Below are positions 1-9,609 of a DNA stretch of 64,000 nt, piece by piece (within the stretch, counting starts at the first letter, position 1; every line of letters begins with the position of its first letter). Below the pieces are notes generated by a model. The model searched no databases. It saw only the letters and a program-made list of their open reading frames with translations, and was not told the origin of the DNA. Source of the DNA: Hysterangium stoloniferum (taxonomy: Eukaryota > Basidiomycota > Agaricomycetes > Hysterangiales > Hysterangiaceae); contig WHVD01000110.1 in assembly GCA_015178975.1 (NCBI GenBank), positions 1 to 64,000 on the forward strand, in the 5' to 3' direction. The position numbers and the translations under genes are program-made.

Positions 1-1
1 T

Positions 2-3000
2 AAAAGCCCCTGGGGAGCGCCAGCCTTTGTAGTATATCGCAATGGTAAACCGCGGGTGGTCATCGACTATCGGAAACTTAACCATCTCACTGTTCCAGAC
101 GAATTCCCTTTACCACGTCAATCGGAGATTATGCAAGCGCTGTCGGGGTCAAATGTTTTTCTTCTTTCGATGCGCTGGCCGGGTTTACTCAATTAGAAAT
201 GTTGGAGGACGATAAGCCCAAAACAGCCTTTAGATCCCATAGAGGGCTGTGGCAATTTAAAAGGATGCCATTTGGGCTCAGAAACGGCCCTCTACATTTC
301 AGCGTCATGCAAACAGTTCTAGCACCCCTACTTGTGGATTTTTTGTTTAGTCTACATCGATGACATAGTCATATTCTCTAAGAACTGGGATGATCATTTG
401 CTTCACCTGAATCAGGTGCTTGGCACTATCACTTCGGGCCGGTATCACTCTCTCTCCCCAAGAAATGTTTTATCGGATATAATTCGATATTGTTATTGGG
501 TCATAAAGTATCTAGGCTGGGTTTTTCAACCCCACCAAGAAAAAGTTCGTGCTATATTGGAATTGGCCCCACCCACTAAGGTTTCTGATCTACAACGGTT
601 CCTTGGAATGGTCCTTTACTTTTCAGCATATATACCATTTTATTCATGGATGGTGTCCCCTTTATTCTCGCTCCTAAAAAAGGGAACACCTTGGACGTGG
701 ACTGCTGAACATGTCCGAGCTTATGAGGATGTTAAAACCGCATTAGGATCAGCTCCAGTGTTGGGACATCCAGTTAGTGGGATGCCCTACCGATTGTATA
801 CGGACACTTCGGATTTTGCCTTGGGTTGTTGCCTCCAACAAGTCCAGAAGATGGCTTTAGAAGATTTAGTGGACACTAAAATCTATGCCCAAGCCAAATT
901 GGCTTTTGACCGTGCGCAGGACGTGCCATCCTTTGTTCATCGGTACAAAACCAAACAGCCCGAGATTGAGTGGTCGGATTCGTGGGGATCCACTTTTGAG
1001 GCGACCAAAGTTACTGTTGAACGAGTCATTGCATATTGGAGTCGCACGCTGAAAAGCGCGGAGCGTAACTATTCTGCTACTGAACGGGAAGCATTAGCAG
1101 CAAAGGAGGGACTGGTCCACTTTCAACCTTTCATTGAAGGTGAACATGTCCTGCTCATTACGGACCATGCAGCTCTGCAATGGGCTAGATCTTACGAGAA
1201 CACTAATCGTCGACTAGCCGCATGGGGGGCGATATACGCTGCATTTCCAGGTCTCGAGATTTTGCATCGAGCAGGGAGAGTTCACAGCAACGTGGATCCA
1301 CTGTCCAGACTCCCTCGGGTACCAGCCTTCGTGAGCCCTATTAGAGATGATTTGCAGGCTATCACCTCGACTTCTCTGGACAAGAGTACTGAGGAAAAAC
1401 TATGGAAAGACGAACCCGCTAAGAAAGCGGTCTTCTCTACCATACTCGATTCTATGGAGCCTTTCGGAGTAACTCAAAAGGTCCGACGGTCAGAATGGGA
1501 TACTCATAACGCAATAAGGAATGACCAGGAAGACGAGTCCGACTTCGCATTGCGTCATCCTCAGCTACTAATCAGCATCGAGGAGGGATATATAAAGAAA
1601 TTTCTAGAGGGTTATTCAAAGGACCCGGTTTTCAGGAATCTCTACACTTTAGATACCCCTTCACCCAATGCGGTTGTTACTCCTTCTCACTACTTCGTGG
1701 GAGCAAACCGACTCCTGTACTTTCGCGACTCGGACTGGAAAAGTCGAGTCTGTGTACCCAGAACCATGATTAACTCGATTCTAAGGTTGGTGCATGATAA
1801 CCCTTTTGAGGGAGCACACGCCAGAGGCCAGCGGTTGTTCAACCTGATGAAAGACCGGTTCTTTTGGCCGAGAATGCTACAAGATTGCGTGTCGTACGTG
1901 CGTACCTGCGATATCTGCCAAAAAACCAAAGTCGATCGCACCGCTCATCAAGGAGCCCTCAGACCGGCTGACGTACCTTTTAGGCCATTCGAGGTAGTTT
2001 CTATGGACTTGATCACTGGACTACCCGATTCAGGAAAGGATTTGTATTCCGCAGTCTTCGTTGCCGTTGATAAATTGACGCGTTACGCTATTACAATACC
2101 TACCTTTTCGAACCTTACAGCTGAAGGATTCGCACGAATATTTGTCAAACAGGTAGCAAGCCCCTTCGGACTGCCCTCTCGAATAATCTGTGACCGGGAT
2201 AAGAGATGGACCTGCAGGTTTTTGGCGGGAAGTCTGTAAGATCTATGGTACCACCCTTGCGGTATCTTCGGCTCATCATCCTCAAACAGATGGGCAAACG
2301 GAGAATATGAACGCGACCATAGAACAGATGCTTCGAGCCTATTGTGCCTCTGCTAAAGAAAGCTGGTCCCAGTGGATTGAGGTAGTTGTTCACGCATACA
2401 ACTCGACTGTTCACAGTTCCACAAACTACGCCCCGGCCTTCTTATTAATGGAATACCTCCCAAGAGGAATGTCTCGAGTTCTAGGAGGTGACGAGCCCCT
2501 AGTTCCTAGAGAACTATCAGACAGCCCTATGGCCGACCAATGGATCCTCGAGCTAGAAAATCATCGGCAGATGGCGCGGGATTCCATCGCTCGAGCCCAA
2601 GAGATTCAAGCACGAGCGTATAACAAGAAGCAAAGACCTGTAGAAGATATCTCTGAGGGAGACTTTGTATTGGTGAACCCCCACTCCCTCGAACTGGTGG
2701 AAGTCAAGGGAACGGGGAAGAAACTAATACAAAGACGGATTGGACCATTCGAGGTCCTTGAGAAATTGAACTCTCAAGTATTTAGGCTTAAGATTCCCCC
2801 GGAGTATCCTATGCATCCAGTCATTAATCGGGATCATCTGCGGAAATATCAACCCTCTCCTTCCAAGCTAGGTCCGAGACCCCAACTTGAGAACCTAAGA
2901 GAGTTGAAATCAGATCACGAAGAATATGAAGTCGAAGCTATTGTTGGACATAGGAAACAGCGAAATCGTCTGCTATTTAGGGTGCGCTGGAAAGGTTATG

Positions 3001-3089
3001 GACCCGAGGAGGATTCGTGGTTAAGCAGCACTGACCTTAGAAATGCTCCGGCACTTTTGAGGGCGTACAAGGCGCTGTTCAACATTTAA
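2..3089 (+). pseudogene. chromovirus pol polyprotein, partial and frameshifted
   Basis: Reverse transcriptase, RNase H, integrase and chromodomain of a Ty3/gypsy element. RT starts at once in frame 2 (KSPWGAPAFVVY, then VIDYRKLN). The catalytic YIDD box is near 350-361. RNase H follows (YTDTSDFALGC, then TDHAALQWA). The integrase HHCC finger shows HDNPFEGAH and CDICQ near 1795-1920, and the core begins SMDLITGLPDS. The C-terminal chromodomain shows VRWKGYGPEEDSW near 2980-3020. The reading frame breaks near 160 (T-run), near 325 and near 2215 (T-run between the integrase core halves). No initiation codon is visible because the start lies left of the window. Everything between the breaks is well conserved, which points to recent decay or to homopolymer sequencing errors. 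Confidence 0.9.
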
Positions 3090-3316
3090 CGGGATATATG
3101 CGCTCAAGGAATCATCTATTCCCTCTCTTTTGTAACTTCCTTTCAGAAATATCTCAGTTATTCGGTGAGCCATCTCGTTGGCTTTTATTCTTTTTCATTT
3201 TTCTATCCCTTCAGTCGATTGGGACAACCATTAATTGGCAGCGGACACATTTCCCCAAAACCCGGCCACAATTAATGAATTTTATTTAACGACCAACCGA
3301 GCGGAGTTTCAATTCA

Positions 3317-3421
3317 ATATATATATAAAAAAAAGTACACGTAAATTCGCATAAATTTTCTTTATCTTTCACACCACGTCCTTCCCTCTATCTTCAACTT
3401 CACCACTTTTATCGTGCTATA
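3317..3421 (+). promoter_or_regulatory. TATA-like element and pyrimidine-rich leader before the extra ORF
   Basis: An alternating AT run ending in TATAAAA at about 3317-3330 lies some 90 bp before the ATG at 3422. A C/T-rich stretch rich in CTTC and TTCAC words follows, as is common in fungal promoters. This suggests that the downstream ORF is transcribed separately from the retroviral genome. The inference rests on composition only. Confidence 0.4.
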
Positions 3422-5467
3422 ATGCTCCCTTTCCAACAAAACAAGCAAGTCCTCCCTAAGTTCAAAAAGGTCCCGCGAGCCCCGACAGCCAGTACATCCA
3501 CGACCGGTGGGGGATTCATCACCCGCATGCCTCGTACAGACAATGTCGAGAGCAATTGGGGTACCCAAGAATCAACCCCCCTGTCGACTTTCTCCTTTGG
3601 TGATGAGCCGGGGAAAAATACCGGTACGGATTGGAGCAAGCTGTTAGGCCCCTCCGTCAGACCGTCATCTGAGGAAGTCGCTGCTAGCATGCGGAAGCAG
3701 GAAATGTTCATGGAAGAACACAACGCAAGGAGACTCACCCGCAAAAGAGAAAGGCGTGCTGAGTATAGAAGTCAACAGGAGGTGAGGGGAGCAAGAGAAG
3801 GAGTCCCCTCCAAGTGGCAGCGGCGTGAGTACAGAGCGCAATGCGGAAACAGAGCTTCCATGCCGATCCTTCCCCCTGTGGGAGAGAAATGGGCCGACTT
3901 CGCGGAGACCGATGATAGCGAGGGTGGGACGCCTTGTATTAGGACGACGGGAACCAAGAGCTGGAAGGAGAAGGAGGGTACCATCTTTTACGACTGGGAG
4001 CTACTTCGACGCATTAAGTTGCAACGCATAGTTCTCACCCGAGGGGACGGTCAAGTGCTGCCCCAACAAGAAAAGGGATACCATAGGGGACCAATTGAGT
4101 TTTCCTCGGACGAGGATGAGGAGGAGGACGAGAACAGGAATGGCGTGTATAGTATCCGATCTCTGGGAGAGGATTGCCATGAAGGGTTCCTTCTCCCGTC
4201 TGAAGTTCGTTTCGTAACCAGCGACCCCAACCAAAGACAAACGCGGAGACCGTCATCCAGAGTATGGAGGGGTCACCGCCCTAGTCAACAGTCACTGGAA
4301 CGCGAACCTTCCACGATTCCGGTCCCACATCTCTCGCCAACGTCGAGGCCCCTTCCCATCATTCACCCTACACACACTCCCTCAGCCCCGATTCTAACGC
4401 CTCATTTACCTCCCTCTTCAAAAGCTGTACCAGTCCCAACCTCACTTGGGATGTCGAGGCCCCCCCCCATCCTTCACCTGACACACACTCCCTCTGCCCA
4501 ACGCAAACCTTCCCCGATTCTGGCACCTCGTCTCTCTCCCTCCCCGAAAGCTATACCGGTACCGACCCAACTTCCGCCGTCACCGGGTATCCCTCCCGAC
4601 TCTCCATATTCATATTGCGTGTCCTTGGGTAGCCCTATCCAGGACCTTCCACCAGAGCGAATGGATGTCGATTTGGACCCCCCTACACCGGACGTCATTG
4701 ATCCCCTGGCAAGCAGAAAGGTGAAGGAGATGCAGAAAGCCACCACTCCTCTCCGAGAACAATCCCCTATTCCCGTCCTTGACAGTCCGGTTCCCCTCAC
4801 TGAGCCCGTATCCACAACTTTCTGGATGCGAGTAGCTGTCAACTACCCTTCCGAACAGTTTCCTGTCAGAAGGGTGCTATCAGAGCTCGTGCCAGTACTT
4901 CAGCAACCGGTCCTTCAAGGGAGCCTCAAGGGTTGTCGCGGTCTGGCTCTGTTGTCGGAGATAATGGAGGATTTCTATCTCTCCTTCGAGGATCTCGCAG
5001 AGGGGAAGAACTTTGCACGAGCAGCACAGGAGATTAAACTCTCTATGTTCCGGCACATCATAGTGGAGCTTCACCGTCTGCCCCCAGACTCAGCGAATGT
5101 CCTCTCTATTGCTGGCTTAGTAGATTTACTCGAGGCCCTCGTCCTGACGCCTCCCACAGAGACCACCATGCAACCACACGTTCCTGCCCTACTGCCCGCG
5201 TCTTCGTTTCCCCTCCCCAATGCTCCTCTTCTCGCGCGGATTTCCGCTCTGCCAGTTAGTGTCCGCGCAGTCATTCGTTGCAGAGAGAAAGCCTACAGAC
5301 GATGGGCCGACTCCTTGTACAGGAATTCTAGTGATTTGACTCGGGCGAGAATAGCTGAATCCTTCAGAGTAAAAAGGGAACGATGGGGAAACCTCATTTT
5401 GGACCTTGGGGGATCCTCACAGGAAGCTTGGGGCGGCGTCCCAGATGCTCTTCGACACCTAGTATAG
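3422..5467 (+). CDS. extra 681-aa protein encoded between pol and the 3' LTR; function unknown
   Basis: One uninterrupted ORF of 681 codons ending 25 bp before the 3' LTR, in the place where env sits in errantiviruses. The N-terminal half is charged, with an acidic cluster (SSDEDEEEDEN) near residue 225. Residues about 295-400 are Pro/Ser-rich and contain two imperfect repeats built on LPPSSKAVPVPT and LSPSPKAIPVPT. The C-terminal 200 residues look globular and helical, with a basic segment near the end (CREKAYRRWADSLYR). There is no zinc knuckle, protease, RT or integrase motif. I also see no convincing signal peptide or membrane anchor, so it is neither an obvious gag nor an env. The frame is intact although pol next to it is broken. 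I do not recognise the family. It could be a captured host gene or an accessory protein of this retroelement lineage. Confidence 0.75.
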   Translation: MLPFQQNKQVLPKFKKVPRAPTASTSTTGGGFITRMPRTDNVESNWGTQESTPLSTFSFGDEPGKNTGTDWSKLLGPSVRPSSEEVAASMRKQEMFMEEHNARRLTRKRERRAEYRSQQEVRGAREGVPSKWQRREYRAQCGNRASMPILPPVGEKWADFAETDDSEGGTPCIRTTGTKSWKEKEGTIFYDWELLRRIKLQRIVLTRGDGQVLPQQEKGYHRGPIEFSSDEDEEEDENRNGVYSIRSLGEDCHEGFLLPSEVRFVTSDPNQRQTRRPSSRVWRGHRPSQQSLEREPSTIPVPHLSPTSRPLPIIHPTHTPSAPILTPHLPPSSKAVPVPTSLGMSRPPPILHLTHTPSAQRKPSPILAPRLSPSPKAIPVPTQLPPSPGIPPDSPYSYCVSLGSPIQDLPPERMDVDLDPPTPDVIDPLASRKVKEMQKATTPLREQSPIPVLDSPVPLTEPVSTTFWMRVAVNYPSEQFPVRRVLSELVPVLQQPVLQGSLKGCRGLALLSEIMEDFYLSFEDLAEGKNFARAAQEIKLSMFRHIIVELHRLPPDSANVLSIAGLVDLLEALVLTPPTETTMQPHVPALLPASSFPLPNAPLLARISALPVSVRAVIRCREKAYRRWADSLYRNSSDLTRARIAESFRVKRERWGNLILDLGGSSQEAWGGVPDALRHLV

Positions 5468-5492
5468 CACATCTCTTCGAACTGGGGGACAC

Positions 5493-6130
5493 TGTGAAGG
5501 GTATGCATATATCATGATTGGACTGTGGAATAATACATATATTATAGTATTTTATTATTTAGTTCTTACTCTTTTTCCCTAACTCTCTAGATCTTCGAGC
5601 ATACCCGTATTTCTTAGTTCGAAGTCTTGTGTATATCTATGGGCGCTCTCAGCGCTAAATCTCAGACAACTTTTACCCAGCAGACACCACTTTGTAACGA
5701 CTCAGACGTCGAATAGCGAGAGGTGTCAAGGGTAGTATCTCAGCTACCATAAGGGTAGCATTCTCTAGTCTACTAATAGCCTTTTGGACTCGAACCGCTA
5801 AGGTCGAGTTCCGCTTTCAAGACTTTGCGCTCGTCGACACCGTAGTCGACTCACGCTACTATTACTCTATCCTAGACACTCAGTCTTTAGCTGAGTATCT
5901 TTCTTATTTCTAGCTACTAGTTGTACCATAAAAGGTCAACTCATTATCTTACTGTTCTAAGCCGTCACGAGCAACTATACAGTTGCTCTTGAGGCGTGCA
6001 GTGCGTTCTTATACTAGTACTAACAGTCTAGTAGTCTATAGTATTGTACTGACGGTCAATACTCTCTAATAGTAGTTGAATAAACACTATTCTTCGTATA
6101 TAGAGCGGTCAGAATCCACCACTCTTCACA
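5493..6130 (+). repeat. 3' LTR of the chromovirus (638 bp)
   Basis: It starts TGTGAAGGGTATGC directly after the purine tract and ends CCACTCTTCACA, giving the TG...CA termini expected of an LTR. Its first about 150 bp are matched in inverted orientation at 6751-6886 and 8490-8506. Its last about 85 bp are matched in direct orientation at 8515-8607. The 5' LTR is outside the window, so the borders cannot be proven by comparison of the pair. Confidence 0.65.
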
Positions 6131-6276
6131 GCAACGCTCAGCGTGCGAGAAGTTCCAGACAGCATTTTGCGAAGTTGCGAATGTTGACACTTCGCAGCTG
6201 TGTAGTTAGAATTTCGTATTGAATATAAAAAGAGATTTTCTTCATAGGGAAAGAATGGTCTGGCTCGGATCACCAC
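6131..6276 (-). repeat. internal fragment with candidate primer-binding site of the 474-bp-LTR family
   Basis: A 146-bp piece that directly follows the minus-strand LTR at 6277-6750. Read on the minus strand, it begins one base after the LTR with TGGTGATCCGAGCC, which has the TGG start of a tRNA primer-binding site. A related piece of about 110 bp lies between two LTRs of the same family at 49157-49266. That suggests this is the complete short interior of a TRIM-like element rather than a random remnant. Confidence 0.5.
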
Positions 6277-6750
6277 TGTGAAGAGTGGCGGAAGTTCTGA
6301 CCGTTCTATATACAAAGAAATGAGTAGAAAGGAAGGATATTGACCTATTCGGTGCAATATAAGAGAAAGTGAGAGAAAGAGCACGAGATGACGAAGGAGT
6401 CAACGAGTGCGATGGTTCGAGTGGAGGCCTCGACTATTACAGTTCGAGGCCAGAAGTGTTTAGCAGTTCAGATATTGCTACTTATGTAGTAGCTGACACG
6501 TTACCCTGATCACCGCTCGTAGTAGACCTAGTTTGTGTCTTACGAGTGGTGGTTCTTGGGTTAAAGTGTGTCTGAGTTCTAATTGGTGCTGAGTGCACCC
6601 ACAAGTATACACAATGCTTCAAACTAATGAAATATGCAATATTCGAAGAATATGAAAGATAGAAAAACATGAATAGAATATGTAAAATATAAATAAAATA
6701 AAAGGAGTGCTTTACCACAATGAAACTGTGGTAAAAGCATACTCCTCACA
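6277..6750 (-). repeat. LTR of the 474-bp family (copy 1)
   Basis: The minus strand reads TGTGAGGAGTATGC at 6750 and ends CACTCTTCACA at 6277, which are TG...CA termini. Three more copies occur at 30833-31306, 47694-49156 and 49267-49952. A conspicuous hairpin-forming start (TTTTACCACAGT and its complement) is kept in all copies. I see no target-site duplication here. Confidence 0.75.
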
Positions 6751-6886
6751 GGTATACACAATGCTTCGAACTAAGAAATGAAGGTATGCTCGAAAAGTAA
6801 AAGGAATTAGAGAAAGAAAATAATACTAGATAATAATGTACTATAATATGTCTAATATTTAACAGCCTGATCATGATATGTACATA

Positions 6887-7099
6887 CAGTAGGCAACAAA
6901 ACCCTTACAATGTTTTGTACTTTTTGAAAGACATGGCTATTTCTCCAGAAATAAATTCTGTAAAATGCCAAAAGTATTATGTAATATACTTCAACATCAT
7001 ACCTTCCAGAAATGCACATCCACAAGGCACCACATCCTTATTTGGTAAGTCCACATCACACACAAACCAATAGCTCATTGTAAGGGTTTTGTTGCACAC
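6887..7099 (+). repeat. left terminal inverted repeat of the Tc1 element
   Basis: About 213 bp matching the complement of 8274-8487. The repeat is itself bounded by a smaller inverted pair: GCAACAAAACCCTTACAATG near the outer end and its complement near the inner end (about 7077-7096). Each arm could therefore fold alone. Confidence 0.85.
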
Positions 7100-7190
7100 A
7101 TTTTTAAAGTTCAAAATGGGTCCTAGTCACATGACTTTGTTTATAAAGTTCAACAAAGTCATGTGACCACTCTTCCTCAATGTATATAAG

Positions 7191-8216
7191 ATGAAAGCAA
7201 CCAGTTGGAATCCCACAATCACCCTACTCACAATGAAAAAGCTCTCCTCCAGCCAAATCCAACATGCTCTTACTCTACTTGACTCTGGCATTTCTGGAGC
7301 TCAAATATGTTACCAAACTCATCTCAGCAGTGCCACCATCAGTCATATTCACTCTGAGCATTGCCCTGACCTCCCTAAATGCTCTGGTGGCCATCCTACA
7401 AAGCTTACCACAGCCAATATTGCCTATGCTAGAAGAATAATTTGCATGGGGAAGGTTGATAATGGCACACAGGCAACCAAGAAACTTATAGACATCATCA
7501 ACACTCCTATTACTTCACAAACAGTGCATCACCACCTCAAAACCATAGGCATGAGGGCTGTGGTAAAGAGAAAAAGGCCACTTCTCAAACCTCATCATCA
7601 GAAATCTTGATTGGGGTTTGCAGAAAGGCACTTGGAATGGACCCTGGAGGACTGGAAGAGGGTCATATGGTCTGATGAGACTAAGATTAATAGGCTGGGA
7701 TCAGATGGAAGGAAATATGTGTGGAAAAATGTGGGTGAGAGGTTAAATGATAGGTTAGTAGAGGGAACAGTCAAGTTTGGAGGAGGAAACCTGATGATGT
7801 GGGGATGCATGGGCTGGGATGGGGTTGGGTTTGCAACCAAAATTGATGGGAGGATGGATGCTGAGCTTTATGTGGAGATCCTGGATGATGAACTCCAGCA
7901 AACCCTCAAATATTACAACAAAACAGTGGCTGACATTGTGTTTCAACAAGACAATGACCCCAAACACACCAGCAAAAAGGCCCAGAAATGGTTCACTGAC
8001 CATGATGTTACAGTCCTCAAGTGGCCTGCACAATCTCCTGACATGAATCCTATTGAACATCTGTGGAATCATGTCAAAAAGAAGCTGGGGGAGTATGAAC
8101 AGCCTGCAAATAGTGTTCATGAACTGTGGGAGAGGGTACAGAAGGTGTGGGAAGAGATTCCAAAGGAGGAGTGTCAGAAGCTTATTGGAGTATGCCTAGA
8201 AGACTTGCAGCAGTGA
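7191..8216 (+). pseudogene. Tc1-family transposase with one in-frame TGA
   Basis: The transposase of the surrounding Tc1 element, which would cut at the terminal inverted repeats and insert at TA. The N-terminal part (from ATG 7191, or a second ATG at 7233) is a helix-turn-helix DNA-binding region (LSSSQIQHALTLLDSG). The catalytic part has the D,D34E acids: WSDETKI, then QQDNDPKHTS, then MNPIEHLWN. A single TGA at 7608-7610 breaks the frame between the two halves. In many Tc1 transposases this spot (before L-x-FAxxHLxW) carries arginine, so a CGA to TGA change is likely. Total length would be about 341 codons, normal for the family. The rest of the frame is intact. Confidence 0.88.
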
Positions 8217-8273
8217 TTAGAGCAAAGGGGGGCCATACTAAATACTAATTTCTTGTAATAATAGTCTCAAAAT

Positions 8274-8487
8274 AGTGTGCAACAAAACCCTTACAATGAG
8301 CTATTGGTTTGTGTGTGATGTGGACTTACCAAAAAAGGACATGGTGCCTTGTGGCTGTGCATTTTTGGAAGGTATGATGTTGAAGTATATTACATAATAT
8401 TTTCAGCAATTTACAGAATTTACTTCTGGAGGAATAGCCATGTCTTTCAAAAAGTGCAAAACATTGTAAGGGTTTTGTTGCCTACTG
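8274..8487 (-). repeat. right terminal inverted repeat of the Tc1 element
   Basis: Complement of the left repeat at 6887-7099, with scattered differences. It has the same internal inverted subrepeats at its two ends (8278-8297 and 8463-8482). Confidence 0.85.
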
Positions 8488-8506
8488 TATATGCATACCC
8501 TTCACA

Positions 8507-8935
8507 GACTTAGACAGTCAATACATGGTCGTGTCATACCTAAACAGTTGATATTCTTTGTATATAGAATGGTTAGAACTTCCACCACTCTTCACAACCA
8601 GCTGAAGATTGAGAGAAGATTGAATAAATTTCTTCAAGAGATGATCTTGAAGATATTCTCATAACACTTGTAGTTCTGTCTCAGATAATGAATAAATTGG
8701 TCCATATGGCATTCTTTGCACACAGAGTGGTAATTTACACAACTCTTTACACTCACCTTTCCTGGCCTATACTTTGTATTTGAGCCACTCAGTCCAGTAC
8801 CAAGTCCTTTCCATTGTATTCAGCCTTGTATCCAAAATCTGACCCATTTAGATCTGTACCCATATTGTAGATCTTAACAACCATACACAATGTTGAGGGT
8901 TAACTTCTTGATCTTGGGATATCCCCTAGCATTTG
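8507..8935 (+). other. decayed LTR-end fragments
   Basis: 8515-8607 resembles the last part of the chromovirus LTR and ends CCACTCTTCACA as at 6119-6130. A still weaker copy of the same end (ACAGAGTGG... to ACTCTTTACAC) follows near 8727-8756. No gene is visible. Confidence 0.45.
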
Positions 8936-9237
8936 TGGAAAATTAAAGTTTTCCTGAGAGTCTTCAAAGTTTTTAAAATACACAGAAAATTTCATATATT
9001 CTGAAGAATTCTCTGGGTAGTTTCCAAATATATAGTTCAATTTGGACAGTTAAATTGAAAAATCTCCAGATATACAGTTCAACTTGGAAAATGTCGATAG
9101 AATTCTTCAGAATACATAAACTTTGCATGTATTTTCCAAAATTTGAAGATTGTTGGGGGGAAGACTGTATGTTTTTGATCAATTTTAGAGGGCATTCTGA
9201 GATTGAGAATTTGAACCTCAGTGCTGCGATTGTAGAC
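8936..9237. repeat. dispersed inverted-repeat family, copy a
   Basis: The left half (TTCTGAAGAATTCTC near 8996) and the right half (its near-complement around 9097) form an imperfect inverted repeat of about 100 bp arms. Related copies are at 43425-43793 (most complete), 46672-46770 and 50490-50625 (half copies). No coding capacity is seen, so it is a possible MITE or foldback element. Confidence 0.5.
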
Positions 9238-9609
9238 CTTTTTGACTTCTTTATTCGTCAACTGCATTTGTGCATCACTTGCCAATTTCTGGCTCGATGG
9301 CTTGTTGTGGGATAATACTTGTTTGGTTCTCTCCTCCCAATTCGAGTGTGGTTGGTGTAACATTTGAAAGTGCTGGAGAGGCAATTGGGTCATCCCATAG
9401 TAATTGGGACCCTCAAGTTTGGGCGGGCGGTTATCCAGGGCACCGTAATAAATTTAAACCTGAGCTGTGAGGTTCTTTCAAGATATATTTCCTTCAGTTG
9501 TTGGCCAATCAAATTTAAAAGAGTGAAATACGATTGGAGTACGATAGGGAGATTAGAATAATTATAGTACCGTCCCCACAAGTAAGTTGAGTTAATGACT
9601 GTGTCGGTC

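Larger units (their letters stand above)
1..6130 (+). mobile_element. Ty3/gypsy chromovirus, 3' part (5' end lies outside the window)
   Basis: A long-terminal-repeat retrotransposon on the plus strand. Reading left to right there are reverse transcriptase, RNase H, zinc-binding integrase, integrase core and a C-terminal chromodomain, the order of Ty3/gypsy chromoviruses. A second long ORF follows at 3422-5467. Next comes a short purine tract (CTGGGGGAC, about 5482-5490), which would prime plus-strand synthesis, then a 3' LTR starting TGTGAAGG at 5493. Gag, protease, the 5' LTR and primer site would be left of base 1. Pol contains several frameshifts, so this copy cannot be autonomous. The family assignment is secure. 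The LTR right border at 6130 is inferred from a terminal CTTCACA and from similarity to other LTR ends in the window. Confidence 0.9.
6887..8487 (+). mobile_element. Tc1/mariner element, complete, 1601 bp
   Basis: The ends read CAGTAGGCAACAAAACCC and GGGTTTTGTTGCCTACTG and are flanked by TA on both sides (6885-6886 and 8488-8489), the duplication made by Tc1/mariner transposases. Terminal inverted repeats are about 213 bp. Between them lies a transposase reading frame on the plus strand. The insertion is inside an older LTR fragment, so it is younger than that LTR. Confidence 0.93.
6751..8506 (-). repeat. chromovirus-type LTR start, inverted, split by the Tc1 element
   Basis: Read on the minus strand from 8506, the sequence TGTGAAGGGTATGC matches the start of the LTR at 5493. 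After removing the Tc1 insertion (6887-8487) the match continues to about 6751, where the 474-bp LTR begins. So about 150 bp of a second LTR of the chromovirus family lie here head to head with the first. Confidence 0.6.

Noticed and set aside
6109..6718. Minus-strand ORFs of 78-91 codons repeated at 31089, 48910 and 49577
   Set aside because: They are stretches of the 474-bp LTR family and its interior, not conserved genes.
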